Assembly: GCF_009817885.1 (NCBI RefSeq)
Contig: NZ_CP041764.1
Location: 4,836,001 to 4,900,000, forward strand
Length of the DNA stretch: 64,000 nucleotides
Origin: Serratia rhizosphaerae
Lineage (GTDB): Bacteria; Pseudomonadota; Gammaproteobacteria; Enterobacterales; Enterobacteriaceae
Reading direction: 5' to 3'
Part shown: in pieces, positions 1-7,303 of the stretch
How positions within the stretch are numbered: the stretch's first letter is position 1
How the letters are laid out: each line of letters starts with the position of its first letter
Translations under genes and position numbers: made by a program
The notes under the pieces: generated by a model
Told to the model about the DNA's origin: nothing
The model's input: the letters and a program-made list of their open reading frames with translations, nothing else
Database searches by the model: none

Positions 1-562
1 CCTCTTTGAGTAAATTCCCGGCCTTAGTGGTTGATATGCCAAGCTCCCTGGCTATGCGGTGCGCCCCATATCCCTTATCCACCAGCTCAAGGAATAATTT
101 ATGGTCATACGGCTTTTGTGGTCTGCCAGGTAACTTACCCTCAGCAGCTGCACGAGCCATTCCCTCGCGCGTTCGCTCTATAATCCTATTGCGCTCAAAT
201 TCAGCCACAGCCGCCAGCACCTGTAGTTGAAACTTGCCGGCAGCACTCGTCAGGTCAACGCCCCCTAAATCCATTGAGCGGACGCTGACGCCCAATGCTT
301 CCATCTGCTTTAGCGTAGAGACCACATCAATCACATCACGCCCCAGGCGATCCAGTTTTAATACTGTCACCCTGTCGCCAGCCTCCAGGCGGTCTAACAT
401 ACGAGCAAACTTTTTACGGTTAGCCATCGGGACAGAACCGGACACCACTTCTTCGAACACGCGCTGAGGTTCTGCGGTAATCCCCTGGCGTGATAATTCC
501 AGCAGTTGGTTTTCCGTCGTCTGCTCAGTCGTTGACACTCGGCAATAGATAAAATCTCTCAT
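1..562 (-). CDS. Serine recombinase (resolvase/invertase family), 3' end outside window
   Basis: A minus-strand frame opens at ATG 562 and stays open to position 1, giving 187 residues before the window edge. The N-terminus reads YCRVSTTEQ, with the catalytic Ser at residue 10. KLDRLGRD at 69-76 carries the conserved arginines of the resolvase/invertase catalytic domain, and AEFERNRIIERTREG at 120-134 is the typical E helix. Residues about 152-187 form a Hin-like helix-turn-helix (HRIARELGIS). A ribosome site AAGGGG lies 5 nt upstream. The small size fits an invertase or resolvase more than a large serine integrase. It could flip tail-fibre or other phage DNA, or be a prophage accessory gene; its target is not visible here. 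Confidence 0.88.
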   Translation of the reverse strand, partial: MRDFIYCRVSTTEQTTENQLLELSRQGITAEPQRVFEEVVSGSVPMANRKKFARMLDRLEAGDRVTVLKLDRLGRDVIDVVSTLKQMEALGVSVRSMDLGGVDLTSAAGKFQLQVLAAVAEFERNRIIERTREGMARAAAEGKLPGRPQKPYDHKLFLELVDKGYGAHRIARELGISTTKAGNLLKE

Positions 563-595
563 ACCATCCCCTTTGCTACCCTAATAGGTGGGGTA

Positions 596-601
596 ATTAT
601 A
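596..601 (-). promoter_or_regulatory. Possible -10 box of the recombinase promoter
   Basis: The minus strand reads TATAAT here, 34 nt upstream of the recombinase ATG. The -35 region 16-17 nt further upstream (TGGCTG) is poor, so this is a tentative call. Confidence 0.3.
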
Positions 602-703
602 AAAGATAGCTTTAATCCAGCCAGCACCCTTTTAAGGTAAAGTTTAAAAACAAATCACACGGGCTACCTGAAATCGGGTGTTTTTGGGTAGGTCGTTATC
701 AGA

Positions 704-733
704 GCAAAAAAAATCCCCCGAAGGGGCTTTTGC
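704..733 (-). terminator. Intrinsic terminator after the membrane-protein gene
   Basis: On the minus strand a GCCCCTTCGGGG-type stem runs into a T-rich tract just past the stop at 739. Its core is almost identical to the terminator at 1226-1251. Confidence 0.8.
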
Positions 734-738
734 ATTTC

Positions 739-1200
739 TTAGTCCTTTTCTCTAAACCATGTTTTCCAGTACCTCATCTGTACGCGCCACATCCTCAGGG
801 CCTCTAGACCAACGAATAAGATTGCTCCCGCCAATACATGGATGTCATTTGAAATCCCGTAGCCACTTCCACCGAACGCCACCAGCAGAGATACGGAAAC
901 CTCAAAACATACAACGATGAGTATCAATCCTTTCTTTATCATCTCCTTATTAGGCCCCTTGTTATTCGTAAATTCAATATAGGACACGAATAAACCGATA
1001 AGCAGAATACCTATAGGTATAAGCCCCATAATTACCATATCCACTCCAATCTCCTTTTCAATGTATACCACCGCTAACCACCTTCCCATTTCACTGCCAT
1101 ATTCAACCACCACAACACCCACAATGCATGTAACAACACAAACTGCAAGCGCAGCCGTAATGGCTAGACAATTCATCCACGCAGATCTAAATACACCCAT
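739..1200 (-). CDS. Small four-helix membrane protein, prophage moron candidate
   Basis: This 153-residue protein is not one I recognise. The ATG at 1200 is preferred over an upstream TTG. Four hydrophobic stretches are visible, at about residues 10-35, 54-78, 92-112 and 123-140, separated by short charged loops, and the C-terminus is basic (RYWKTWFREKD). The gene has its own terminator and lies beyond the terminator of the virion operon. That is the usual arrangement of morons, lysogenic-conversion genes expressed from the prophage independently of the late operon. A role in superinfection exclusion or another envelope change is plausible by position and topology only; no sequence motif supports it. 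Confidence 0.6.
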   Translation of the reverse strand: MGVFRSAWMNCLAITAALAVCVVTCIVGVVVVEYGSEMGRWLAVVYIEKEIGVDMVIMGLIPIGILLIGLFVSYIEFTNNKGPNKEMIKKGLILIVVCFEVSVSLLVAFGGSGYGISNDIHVLAGAILFVGLEALRMWRVQMRYWKTWFREKD

Positions 1201-1225
1201 ATCTACCCGCCATATACTACCCAAA

Positions 1226-1251
1226 CACAAAAAATCCCCCGAAGGGGGATT
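1226..1251 (-). terminator. Intrinsic terminator after the lipoprotein cassette
   Basis: On the minus strand the stem ATCCCCCTTCGGGGGAT is followed by a T-run, downstream of the lipoprotein stop at 1285. Confidence 0.8.
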
Positions 1252-1284
1252 GGCTACCTCTAAGCTTTTTTCTTATACCCCACA

Positions 1285-1650
1285 CTACCCAGATTGCATG
1301 ACGCCATTTACAACCTTGCAGCCCTTTTCACTCGACAGGCGTGACAACGCATCAATGCGGCGCTGGTAGGCGTCTATCTCGGTTTGCTCCGCATTACCTA
1401 GATCCATAAAGAACCAAGGTACTATCACAAGAATTCCCGTGAGGGCCATTGTGGTGTTATATGCCTTCTTATTGGTTTGTGGGGCAAGCTGCTGAATGCT
1501 ATTTTCTGCACTAGCTTGTTCCATCTTGATGTCACGACATGACAGGTATTCATCGTCAGCCCTAACAGCTCGCACTGGGTGTGCCTCACGACCAGCACAC
1601 CCCGCAAGCAGTAAAATTACCAAGTAGACCGCTAACCCCTTAAATCTCAT
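1285..1650 (-). CDS. Prophage lipoprotein of unknown function
   Basis: This 121-residue protein starts at ATG 1650, with GGGAGG just upstream. The N-terminus MRFKGLAVYLVILLLAGCAG is a signal peptide with the lipobox LAGC, so the mature protein should begin at Cys17 and be acylated. Residues about 67-85 (NTTMALTGILVIVPWFFMD) form a second hydrophobic segment, followed by a charged helix (AYQRRIDALSRLSSEKGC). The gene overlaps the 3' end of the 35-residue ORF by 11 nt, so the two are probably translationally coupled, and they share the terminator at 1226-1251. It looks like an envelope-modifying moron; the exact role is unknown. Confidence 0.7.
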   Translation of the reverse strand: MRFKGLAVYLVILLLAGCAGREAHPVRAVRADDEYLSCRDIKMEQASAENSIQQLAPQTNKKAYNTTMALTGILVIVPWFFMDLGNAEQTEIDAYQRRIDALSRLSSEKGCKVVNGVMQSG

Positions 1651-1747
1651 CACGCCCTCCCCACAGAACACCAATCAGCCATGCAGGCATGTAAATCAAA
1701 AACCCTATGCCGGCTATCACCAGTACGCCCAACAATATGTAAGTCAT
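1640..1747 (-). CDS. 35-residue single-pass membrane peptide
   Basis: A short ORF starts at ATG 1747, with AGGTG about 5 nt upstream. It encodes 35 residues, mostly one hydrophobic segment (ILLGVLVIAGIGFLIY), then PAWLIGVLWGG and a charged end, RDEI. Its stop lies inside the start of the lipoprotein gene, an overlap typical of coupled translation. The composition is that of a small inner-membrane protein. It is too short for a homology call by eye, but the ribosome site, clean overlap and hydrophobic coding pattern support it. Confidence 0.55.
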   Translation of the reverse strand: MTYILLGVLVIAGIGFLIYMPAWLIGVLWGGRDEI

Positions 1748-1845
1748 GCATTCACCTATTAGCTGTAATGAACTCAACTTATAGATCGATATATTTTCAT
1801 CGCGCAACGCGGACATGATTCAGAATTAAATTATCGGGGAGGCGA

Positions 1846-1871
1846 AAAAGAAAAAGCCCGGCGAACCGGGC
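1846..1871 (-). terminator. Terminator of the prophage late (virion) operon
   Basis: The minus strand reads GCCCGG-TTCG-CCGGGC followed by a T-rich tract. It sits about 75 bp downstream of the last virion gene (stop at 1947) and separates the late operon from the moron-like cassettes. Confidence 0.85.
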
Positions 1872-1872
1872 T

Positions 1873-1934
1873 GGTTGACAAGATGGAAAATCTGCACCGT
1901 TACCTTGGTTGACAAACTTCGATTTTTGCACCGT
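1873..1934. repeat. Two 28-bp imperfect direct repeats
   Basis: Copies at 1873-1900 and 1907-1934 both begin GGTTGACAA and end TGCACCGT, with a diverged middle. They lie between the last late gene and the operon terminator. The function is unknown; protein-binding or recombination sites are possible. Confidence 0.55.
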
Positions 1935-1946
1935 GAGGGGTGTGGG

Positions 1947-2240
1947 CTAGTTTTCCTGCTGCTCCTGCGTTTTCTTCCACAGGGTCAGCAGGTAGGACTG
2001 GGCCATCTCTATTTTTGTCAGTTCCTGCTCCAGCAGCCTGGTCAGTTCCATGAGGTTCGCCGGCGGGTTTATCTTTGGCGCCCGGTAGAGGCTGGGTGGC
2101 CGTTCCGTCACCTCGCTCTGTTCTGCTGTTGTCGTGGTGGCCATCATGGATTTGCCAGGCAGCTGCTGTCTGGCGCGGCGCATGGCGTCCTGTTTCTGCT
2201 TCAGCTTTGCAGCGGCAACCTGCTCTTTTGCTGTGCTCAT
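1947..2240 (-). CDS. Small hypothetical phage protein, last gene of the late operon
   Basis: This 97-residue protein overlaps the end of the upstream tail gene through ATGA (2237-2240), so it belongs to the late operon. Its N-terminus is rich in Lys, Gln and Ala (AKEQVAAAKLKQKQDAMRRARQQ). The middle is low-complexity and Thr-rich, and the C-terminal half looks helical (LMELTRLLEQELTKIEMAQSYLLTLWKK). No known family was recognised. The position suggests a minor virion or assembly protein. Confidence 0.65.
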   Translation of the reverse strand: MSTAKEQVAAAKLKQKQDAMRRARQQLPGKSMMATTTTAEQSEVTERPPSLYRAPKINPPANLMELTRLLEQELTKIEMAQSYLLTLWKKTQEQQEN

Positions 2241-3967
2241 CGCCCCGTACTCCTTACCTTGAACGTGATGGCTGACGGCAGATTGCCCTCGCCGGTGATG
2301 GTCATGCGGTAGGCGTGCATGCCGCCTTCGGCGCGCCAGGTACTGCGCCGCCAGTACGTCAGGTTGACGTTTTGTTCTGACCAGGTGTAGCCGCTGCCCG
2401 GGTGATTGGCGCGGCCGATGGCCAGCGTGACGGCATTGGTGCCCCTGCCGTTGAGATAAGCCTCGGTCACCATATAGCGACCGCCGGCGCCGAACTCCAG
2501 GCCGCGGCGTTCGACGTAGCAGTTAAGGGGGGTCTTCTGCATGCTCCACTCGCCGTTTACGTAATCGTGCGACCACTCCGCGTATCCCTGGTTCAGGTAG
2601 TAGATGCCGCCCTTTTTGCATGACCCGCACATGCTGCCCTGAGCAACGCGCTCAATGCTGCGGTTCCATTTTTGGGTCTCGCTGTCCCAGGGCAGCGCGT
2701 CGTCATCCCACATCATCTCCGGGTCGACCGGCGGCGCCGGCAAAAAATCAGTGTCATAGAGATAGGGCAGCGACTTTTTCCCCCAGGTCTGGTTGATGTA
2801 GTTGTAGGTCAGCGCGTAGGTTTTGGCGTAGTCGCCGTCGTCCTGATCGCGGCCGTAGCACATCACCCAGACTTCAGAGAGCTCTGGGAACACCGCCAGA
2901 CGCACCATGCCTGTCCTGTGTTCGTTGGCCAGCTCCGCCAGGTACTCCCTCACCCGCCCCTCGGCGATCGACTTGCGGCTCACGGAGTCGTGGCGGATGA
3001 CGTCAGCGCCGGTGAACACGTAGTTATAGCCGTGAGCGTTGACGCAGCAGCCGATATCCACGCAGCCCATATCGCTGTAGAGCAGCCTGGTGACGAACGG
3101 CGCCTGGTCATTGCCCGACGGGGTCAGACTGAAGGTCTCCCGGGCGGTGTAGACATAGAGTGTACCGCCGTTCTCGCAGGCGTCGATTATCTGGCTGCCG
3201 CTGGACAAATCCTGCCAGCCGGCAAAGCCGTCAATCACCGCGGCGGCGTACTCTTCCGGGGTGCGGTTGCCGGCCGTGTCGTCCCAGTTGATGGGAAGCG
3301 CATTCTCCTGGGCGAACCCGCTCCAACGTATGCGGTTCGGGTACGGGATATCGACGCCGCCGGCGGTCTCTTCGGTGGTGTTGAGCGCCAGCAGCCGGTT
3401 ATCGAACGATACCAGGTTGGAGCACGTCCAGCGGCGGGTGACAACCACCTGGTCACCGCCCGTCTGCTCCCCCCAGCCCGGCAGAGCGTCGAACGCCACC
3501 CAGTCGTACTGCTTGCCGATGGGTGCGTAACCCTGGCGACCGAAAAAGGGGCAGTTGTTGATTTGCCCCTTGTAGAACAGCCAGGGGTTGTCCCTGTCAA
3601 AATCGGTCACGGTCAGCAGCTTGACGTCATGCTCGCCCATGTTCTGCTGGAATATGCCGACGGTGAGCACCTCCTCGCCGGCTTCGTCATGGTCGATGTG
3701 TTGCGCCAGCATGAACAGCAGCGAGAAACCGTTGCTGAAGCCGTCGAAGATGATGGGCTGCATGCGGTAGGCAATCACGGCAATGTCGGTGCCGGCGAGG
3801 TTTTTCGTGTAGTACGGCTCAGGCTCCGTGCCAAGATACGGGACGATTTCCCGGGCATCGAAGCGGACGTTGTTCACGTCCGTAAAGGCATTGTCCGGCA
3901 AAATCGTGTCGTCACCGTCCAGCGCCAGGCCGACGGCGCCAAGCTTGGTAATGGCTGGACTGGTCAT
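2237..3967 (-). CDS. Podovirus-type tail (nozzle/stabilisation-like) protein
   Basis: The 576-residue product is rich in Trp, Tyr, Gly and short beta-like segments across its whole length, with repeated motifs such as NRLLALNTTEE, GGTLYVYTARETFSL, NYVFTGADVIRHDSVSRKSI and KTYALTYNYINQTWGKKSLPYL. This resembles the beta-propeller-like tail nozzle or DNA-stabilisation proteins of short-tailed phages. The start overlaps the stop of the fibre-tip-like gene by ATGA, and the end overlaps the next gene in the same way. The assignment rests on fold-like pattern and operon position; a distal tail hub is also possible. Confidence 0.55.
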   Translation of the reverse strand: MTSPAITKLGAVGLALDGDDTILPDNAFTDVNNVRFDAREIVPYLGTEPEPYYTKNLAGTDIAVIAYRMQPIIFDGFSNGFSLLFMLAQHIDHDEAGEEVLTVGIFQQNMGEHDVKLLTVTDFDRDNPWLFYKGQINNCPFFGRQGYAPIGKQYDWVAFDALPGWGEQTGGDQVVVTRRWTCSNLVSFDNRLLALNTTEETAGGVDIPYPNRIRWSGFAQENALPINWDDTAGNRTPEEYAAAVIDGFAGWQDLSSGSQIIDACENGGTLYVYTARETFSLTPSGNDQAPFVTRLLYSDMGCVDIGCCVNAHGYNYVFTGADVIRHDSVSRKSIAEGRVREYLAELANEHRTGMVRLAVFPELSEVWVMCYGRDQDDGDYAKTYALTYNYINQTWGKKSLPYLYDTDFLPAPPVDPEMMWDDDALPWDSETQKWNRSIERVAQGSMCGSCKKGGIYYLNQGYAEWSHDYVNGEWSMQKTPLNCYVERRGLEFGAGGRYMVTEAYLNGRGTNAVTLAIGRANHPGSGYTWSEQNVNLTYWRRSTWRAEGGMHAYRMTITGEGNLPSAITFKVRSTGR

Positions 3968-4779
3968 TCTGTGCGCCTCCAGACATAAGCGGAGTATCCC
4001 GGCGTCATGAAATTGGCAGTGCCGAGGCCGATAGTGACGTCCAATGCGTTGTGGTGTGTATGTTCCTCGGCATGGCTGGTATAACTCACGCCGTAGTCAT
4101 GATCATTATCGGATCCCATAATGGCCGAACCATATCGTGCTCCGGGGGCTCCCGTACCGCCTTGGTGGTCATGCCATCCCCCCAAGCCCGTTTCCCACTC
4201 CCAATGATAACCAACAGGGGTAATGTGTTCGTTTTTTACATGGAAGTTTCCCGCCTGAGCACCAATCCCGATGTTCTGGGTAATACCCTCGGCATCAGTC
4301 ACATCACCAGCACCATACAGAGTCCCCACCACCGCCTCCCAGACACCGAACCCCAGTATCTCGGACGGACTGCGGGAGTCGGTGTAGTTCACGTACTGGG
4401 AGCCGACCGGGTAAAACAGGTTCTGGAGCGCCTGCCAGGTCAGCAGCAGTTCCGGGATGTTTTTGACGTCGTCCAACGACGGGGTGCGGGCAGCGATGGA
4501 TGCGCGTTCCTGGACAATCTCCTCACGCATCACCTCCGGGTTGTCGACGCTGTAATAACTGGGAGCGACGGCCGTGTCCGACTTTCGCCAGGTGATGCCG
4601 TCGGTGAGGTTGTTCAGGTTCTCCGGCGTGCCGGTGATAGCGCCGGTGGCATTCGGGAAGGTGTTTTTGGTGACCTTCTTTACCAGGCGAAAATGGTCAT
4701 CGCCGGCAGATTGCGGGTCAGTGCCAAGCGGCCAGTCTTCCACCAGCTCGCTAATGTATACAGCCTGTTCAATGGGCAT
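3964..4779 (-). CDS. Tail fibre/collar-tip-like protein
   Basis: ATG 4779 is chosen because GGAGGAG lies 7 nt upstream; the product is 271 residues. The N-terminal part (PIEQAVYISELVEDWPLGTDPQ, then DDHFRLVKKVTKNTFPN) resembles virion-attachment regions of phage fibres. Residues about 125-175 (NLFYPVGSQYVNYTDSRSPSE, then GFGVWEAVVG) match the collar-like domain seen at fibre tips. The C-terminal half is rich in Gly and His (GWHDHQGG, EEHTHHN) and ends PGYSAYVWRRTE, like many fibre tips that end in an aromatic-Trp-Arg motif. The His clusters suggest metal binding in the trimer, which is inference. It probably contacts the host surface. Confidence 0.65.
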   Translation of the reverse strand: MPIEQAVYISELVEDWPLGTDPQSAGDDHFRLVKKVTKNTFPNATGAITGTPENLNNLTDGITWRKSDTAVAPSYYSVDNPEVMREEIVQERASIAARTPSLDDVKNIPELLLTWQALQNLFYPVGSQYVNYTDSRSPSEILGFGVWEAVVGTLYGAGDVTDAEGITQNIGIGAQAGNFHVKNEHITPVGYHWEWETGLGGWHDHQGGTGAPGARYGSAIMGSDNDHDYGVSYTSHAEEHTHHNALDVTIGLGTANFMTPGYSAYVWRRTE

Positions 4780-5002
4780 CGGTTTTCTCCTCCAGTCGGG
4801 CAATGCGTTCCCCCATCTCCGGCAGCGCATCCAGCTTATGCTGGATATCCGTCATCTGGGTTTTGAGGTACTCGATATTGAGCTGATTCTTTTCCTGGTA
4901 CTGGGCGATGGCCACGGCCGCAGTAATGACCGTGACCAGTCCACCAAAGCCAATAACGCGCAGCAGTTTTAGCTGCTGGCGTGATTCGTCAGAAGTACTC
5001 AT
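4769..5002 (-). CDS. Small membrane-anchored coiled-coil phage protein
   Basis: The start at 5002 is preferred because AGGAG lies 7 nt upstream; an ATG at 5008 is too close to it. The 77-residue product has one transmembrane segment at about residues 12-33 (LLRVIGFGGLVTVITAAVAIA), followed by a heptad-like helix (LNIEYLKTQMTDIQHKLDALPEMGERIARLEEK). The gene overlaps the adaptor gene by 14 nt and the fibre gene by 11 nt. An N-terminal membrane anchor with a coiled coil could be spanin- or holin-like, or a virion membrane component. No partner lysis gene is adjacent, so the function is left open. Confidence 0.65.
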   Translation of the reverse strand: MSTSDESRQQLKLLRVIGFGGLVTVITAAVAIAQYQEKNQLNIEYLKTQMTDIQHKLDALPEMGERIARLEEKTDAH

Positions 5003-5582
5003 TGTCATGCTCCTGAATGGCGCCACTGACGGCGTACGCCTGATAGCTGTCGTTAAGGCGCTCAATCTCGTTACTCGCCAGCTGCGCCCAGGACTGCGTC
5101 ATCTCGGCGTCACGTGCAAAGACGCCGAGATAAGACAGCGCCAGCCACAGCAAGGCATTCTCTGCGCCGTCGGTGTAGGCGTTGGTCTGTTTGTCCTGGT
5201 TGATGCGTGGCGGTGCCTGGAAGGCGGTGATGGTTACGTCAGTGGGGGTGATAAGCTCGATGTTCTTACCGTTCATCGCGAATACATGACGCGGTGGGTT
5301 AATGTCAAATCCGCGCATGCGCAGCACCTCTGCCAGCGTGGTCTGGTGTGCTTCGTAATCCCCGGTGATGACGCTAATCAGCTCCAGCACATTGGCAGGG
5401 GTGATGGTCAATGTGGACGCATTGATGGTTTGTGTGCCGATCATCTCGGCAATGCGCAGCTCGCTATCCAGCTTTGCCTGGGCGGCGGCGACAAACTGCG
5501 GGATGGCCACCACCACTTCCGTGTCCGTGCGGCCGGAGTAAAGCCGAATGTCGGCAATCAGTTTGTTGTAGGTTGTGCTCAT
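4989..5582 (-). CDS. Head-tail connector/adaptor protein
   Basis: ATG 5582 has GGAGA 7 nt upstream and gives 197 residues. The N-terminus (TTYNKLIADIRLYSGRTD) and the all-alpha end (ALLWLALSYLGVFARDAEMTQSWAQLASNEIERLNDSYQ) match the general pattern of phage adaptor proteins that sit under the portal. A short beta part lies between (GKNIELITPTDVTITAFQAPPRI). It lies between capsid and tail genes, the usual place for a connector. The family call is by pattern only. Confidence 0.6.
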   Translation of the reverse strand: MSTTYNKLIADIRLYSGRTDTEVVVAIPQFVAAAQAKLDSELRIAEMIGTQTINASTLTITPANVLELISVITGDYEAHQTTLAEVLRMRGFDINPPRHVFAMNGKNIELITPTDVTITAFQAPPRINQDKQTNAYTDGAENALLWLALSYLGVFARDAEMTQSWAQLASNEIERLNDSYQAYAVSGAIQEHDNEYF

Positions 5583-5631
5583 TGGGTTCTCCGATAAAAA
5601 GGCTGACAAATGCCAGCCTTGCGGTGAGAAA

Positions 5632-5835
5632 TCAGAACTTCATAATCCGGGCTTGCAGAATGCGGTTGTATGCCGTCATTGCTGCAAGCTGAGCGGAGAG
5701 CAATATCGCCTCATCCGCTGGCAACTGCTGATAGATGGAGCCGCTATCAATAAACGCCCGCAATTTTTCGACCTTGCTTTGCAGCTCTGCTGACTCATCA
5801 AAAACCCGCTGTTCGTGTGGCTGTAGCTCTTTCAT
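5632..5835 (-). CDS. Small helical phage protein
   Basis: The 67-residue product has a GGAGA ribosome site 6 nt before ATG 5835. It is acidic and predicted fully helical (VFDESAELQSKVEKLRAFID, then LLSAQLAAMTAYNRILQARI). It follows the terminator that ends the capsid gene block and precedes the adaptor gene. Similar short proteins are common in phage genomes without an assigned function. I do not assign one. Confidence 0.65.
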   Translation of the reverse strand: MKELQPHEQRVFDESAELQSKVEKLRAFIDSGSIYQQLPADEAILLSAQLAAMTAYNRILQARIMKF

Positions 5836-5847
5836 TATCTGTCTCCA

Positions 5848-5874
5848 ACAAAAAAGCCCCAGTTAAGGGGCTTG
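5848..5874 (-). terminator. Intrinsic terminator after the capsid frameshift frame
   Basis: The minus strand reads AAGCCCC-TTAACT-GGGGCTT followed by TTTT. It lies directly after the stop of the -1 frame at 5877, not after the capsid stop at 6254. This supports the -1 frame being part of the capsid transcription unit. Confidence 0.85.
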
Positions 5875-5876
5875 CG

Positions 5877-6293
5877 TTATTTGGTTGATTTGGATTTCTT
5901 GGTCTGTTGCGCGGCAGGTTCGCCCCATGAGCCATTAACATTGGAAGAAGGGGCTGACGCACCGGCGCTATCAATCACCGTGCAGCCGACATAGAGCTGC
6001 AACCCTGCCTGGTCTGCCGGCGTGGTGCCCGTGACATGTGCCAGGTTGTGGCCGACGTTGTACAGAGACAAGCCACCAGCCGCCTGCATGAGCCTAAAGT
6101 CATACTCGTACGTACCGTCGTCCGGTTCGACAAGTGACTCAGGGTCTACACGCATCCAGAACTCTGTTTCGGAACCAGCGACGAGGGACCCGGCCGGAAA
6201 GGTCGTGCCCCACGTCTCGTTATCTACGCTTACCTGGACTGCTCCGGCGTCCGTTAAGCTGCTGGCTTTCCCACAACCGCACCACTGGCCCAT
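5877..6293 (-). CDS. Capsid C-terminal extension, probably made by -1 frameshift
   Basis: This frame lies -1 to the capsid gene and overlaps its last 40 nt. An ATG exists at 6293 but has no ribosome site, and its first residues (MGQWCGCGK) are merely the capsid end read out of frame. After the heptamer at 6266-6272 the frame runs 129 residues, beginning ASSLTDAGAVQVSVDNETWG. It is rich in Ser, Gly, Val and Thr (VQVSV, EFWMRVDP, LQLYVGCTVID) and looks beta-structured, ending in a Lys-rich tail. The expected product is a fusion of capsid residues 1-314 with this domain, about 443 residues in all. Capsid or tail proteins extended in this way, some with Ig-like domains, are known in other phages. 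Independent translation cannot be excluded from sequence. Confidence 0.7.
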   Translation of the reverse strand: MGQWCGCGKASSLTDAGAVQVSVDNETWGTTFPAGSLVAGSETEFWMRVDPESLVEPDDGTYEYDFRLMQAAGGLSLYNVGHNLAHVTGTTPADQAGLQLYVGCTVIDSAGASAPSSNVNGSWGEPAAQQTKKSKSTK

Positions 6294-7207
6294 GGGTTAC
6301 GGTGACGCAGGCCCACTTCCATTACGATAGCCACACGCTCAAAGTCGCCCACCTTGGACAGCGGCTCATGACGTGGCGCACGCAGCACCATTTCCTGCCA
6401 GTCTTCCGGGTTGAAGATATACACGGTGTTATCCGGCATGTAGCGGTTGTAGACCACCTTGACGGTCTGCCCCAGCGGGTCGGTGATGGTGTTGACTTCG
6501 AGGGTGATCTTCTCGGTGTTTTCAAAGAGACGAGCGCGCGAACCGGACGTGCTCTCCTGCATGCCGGAAATAACGCCGCTCACGGTGTCGTTACACATGA
6601 GGATTTCAGGGCGGGCCCCGGCCTTCCACATTTGTGTCATGACCGCCAAAATCTCTTCAGCCGTCGGCGTTTCGCCTGCTGCCGTCTTGAACGTGACAGC
6701 GCCGGTCAGCGGGTCGCCTTTGACAGTGTCGCCACCATCGGTTGAGGAGACCATGGACAAATAGCCGCCCAGCTTGCGCGGGACTTTTGCTGCCTTGTCT
6801 TCCGCTTGTGATTTACCGTTGCGCAGGAACGACGCCTCAAGGTCAGCCTTGAGCTCGCGACTTTTTTTGTTGGTTTGGTAGTTGGATTCCTTGCCACGTC
6901 CCCAGTTTGCCTGGGCATCAGTGGTGCCGTTGACTTTGATCACCTTGGCCAGAATCTGGGTGTAGCCCTTGAGCATCGACGTGGGCGTGAAGGAATCATC
7001 CAGCGTTGAGTAGTCAGTACCCTCAATCAGCGCATTATCCGTGTCCGGTTGCGCGTCAGTGTCGTACTGCCATTCGAACATGGCGTTGTGAGTCTTAGCC
7101 TTTCCGATCATCGCCGAAAAGGGGTATTCGGTTGGTGCCAGGTTAGAAATCCAATCTGCGACTTCTTCTTTGACGCCTACCAGTTCGTATGAATGTAGTT
7201 CAGCCAT
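6254..7207 (-). CDS. Major capsid protein
   Basis: The 317-residue product begins AELHSYELVGVKEEVADWIS and continues NLAPTEYPFSAMIGKAKTHN. This is the pattern of HK97-fold major capsid proteins of the SU10/DUF5309 kind, which lack a long cleaved prohead peptide. The C-terminal part (NTVYIFNPEDWQEMVLRAPRHEPL, split by short loops) is also typical. GGGGAGG lies 10 nt before the ATG. A 96-bp gap upstream contains TTGACA on the minus strand, which could belong to an extra promoter for this abundant protein, although no good -10 follows. The gene ends GTG GGA AAG CCA GCA GCT TAA, with a slippery heptamer. Confidence 0.85.
   Translation of the reverse strand: MAELHSYELVGVKEEVADWISNLAPTEYPFSAMIGKAKTHNAMFEWQYDTDAQPDTDNALIEGTDYSTLDDSFTPTSMLKGYTQILAKVIKVNGTTDAQANWGRGKESNYQTNKKSRELKADLEASFLRNGKSQAEDKAAKVPRKLGGYLSMVSSTDGGDTVKGDPLTGAVTFKTAAGETPTAEEILAVMTQMWKAGARPEILMCNDTVSGVISGMQESTSGSRARLFENTEKITLEVNTITDPLGQTVKVVYNRYMPDNTVYIFNPEDWQEMVLRAPRHEPLSKVGDFERVAIVMEVGLRHRNPWASGAVVGKPAA
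6266..6272 (-). promoter_or_regulatory. -1 ribosomal frameshift site GGGAAAG
   Basis: In the capsid frame the bases read G GGA AAG, the X_XXY_YYZ form of slippery heptamer; lambda uses GGGAAAG for its gpG-gpT tail-chaperone frameshift. The capsid stop is three codons downstream. The open overlapping frame is exactly -1. A short GGAC/GTCC inverted repeat begins about 13 nt downstream and might be a weak stimulator. Confidence 0.7.
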
Positions 7208-7303
7208 GTCATGGTGGCCTCCCCATGGGGCAATCCCGCCCTCGAGTTGATAACAGATGTTTACAGCGCGTTTATTCGATCATTTGTAAATGTTACTTGT
7301 CAA

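Noticed and set aside
2672..3988. 438-codon plus-strand ORF over the tail gene
   Set aside because: It is antisense to the 576-residue tail gene, has no motif and a composition expected of a GC-rich shadow frame.
6275..6293. ATG 6293 as an ordinary start for the gene after the capsid
   Set aside because: No ribosome site precedes it, and the first nine residues are only the capsid end read in another frame; frameshifting explains the overlap better.
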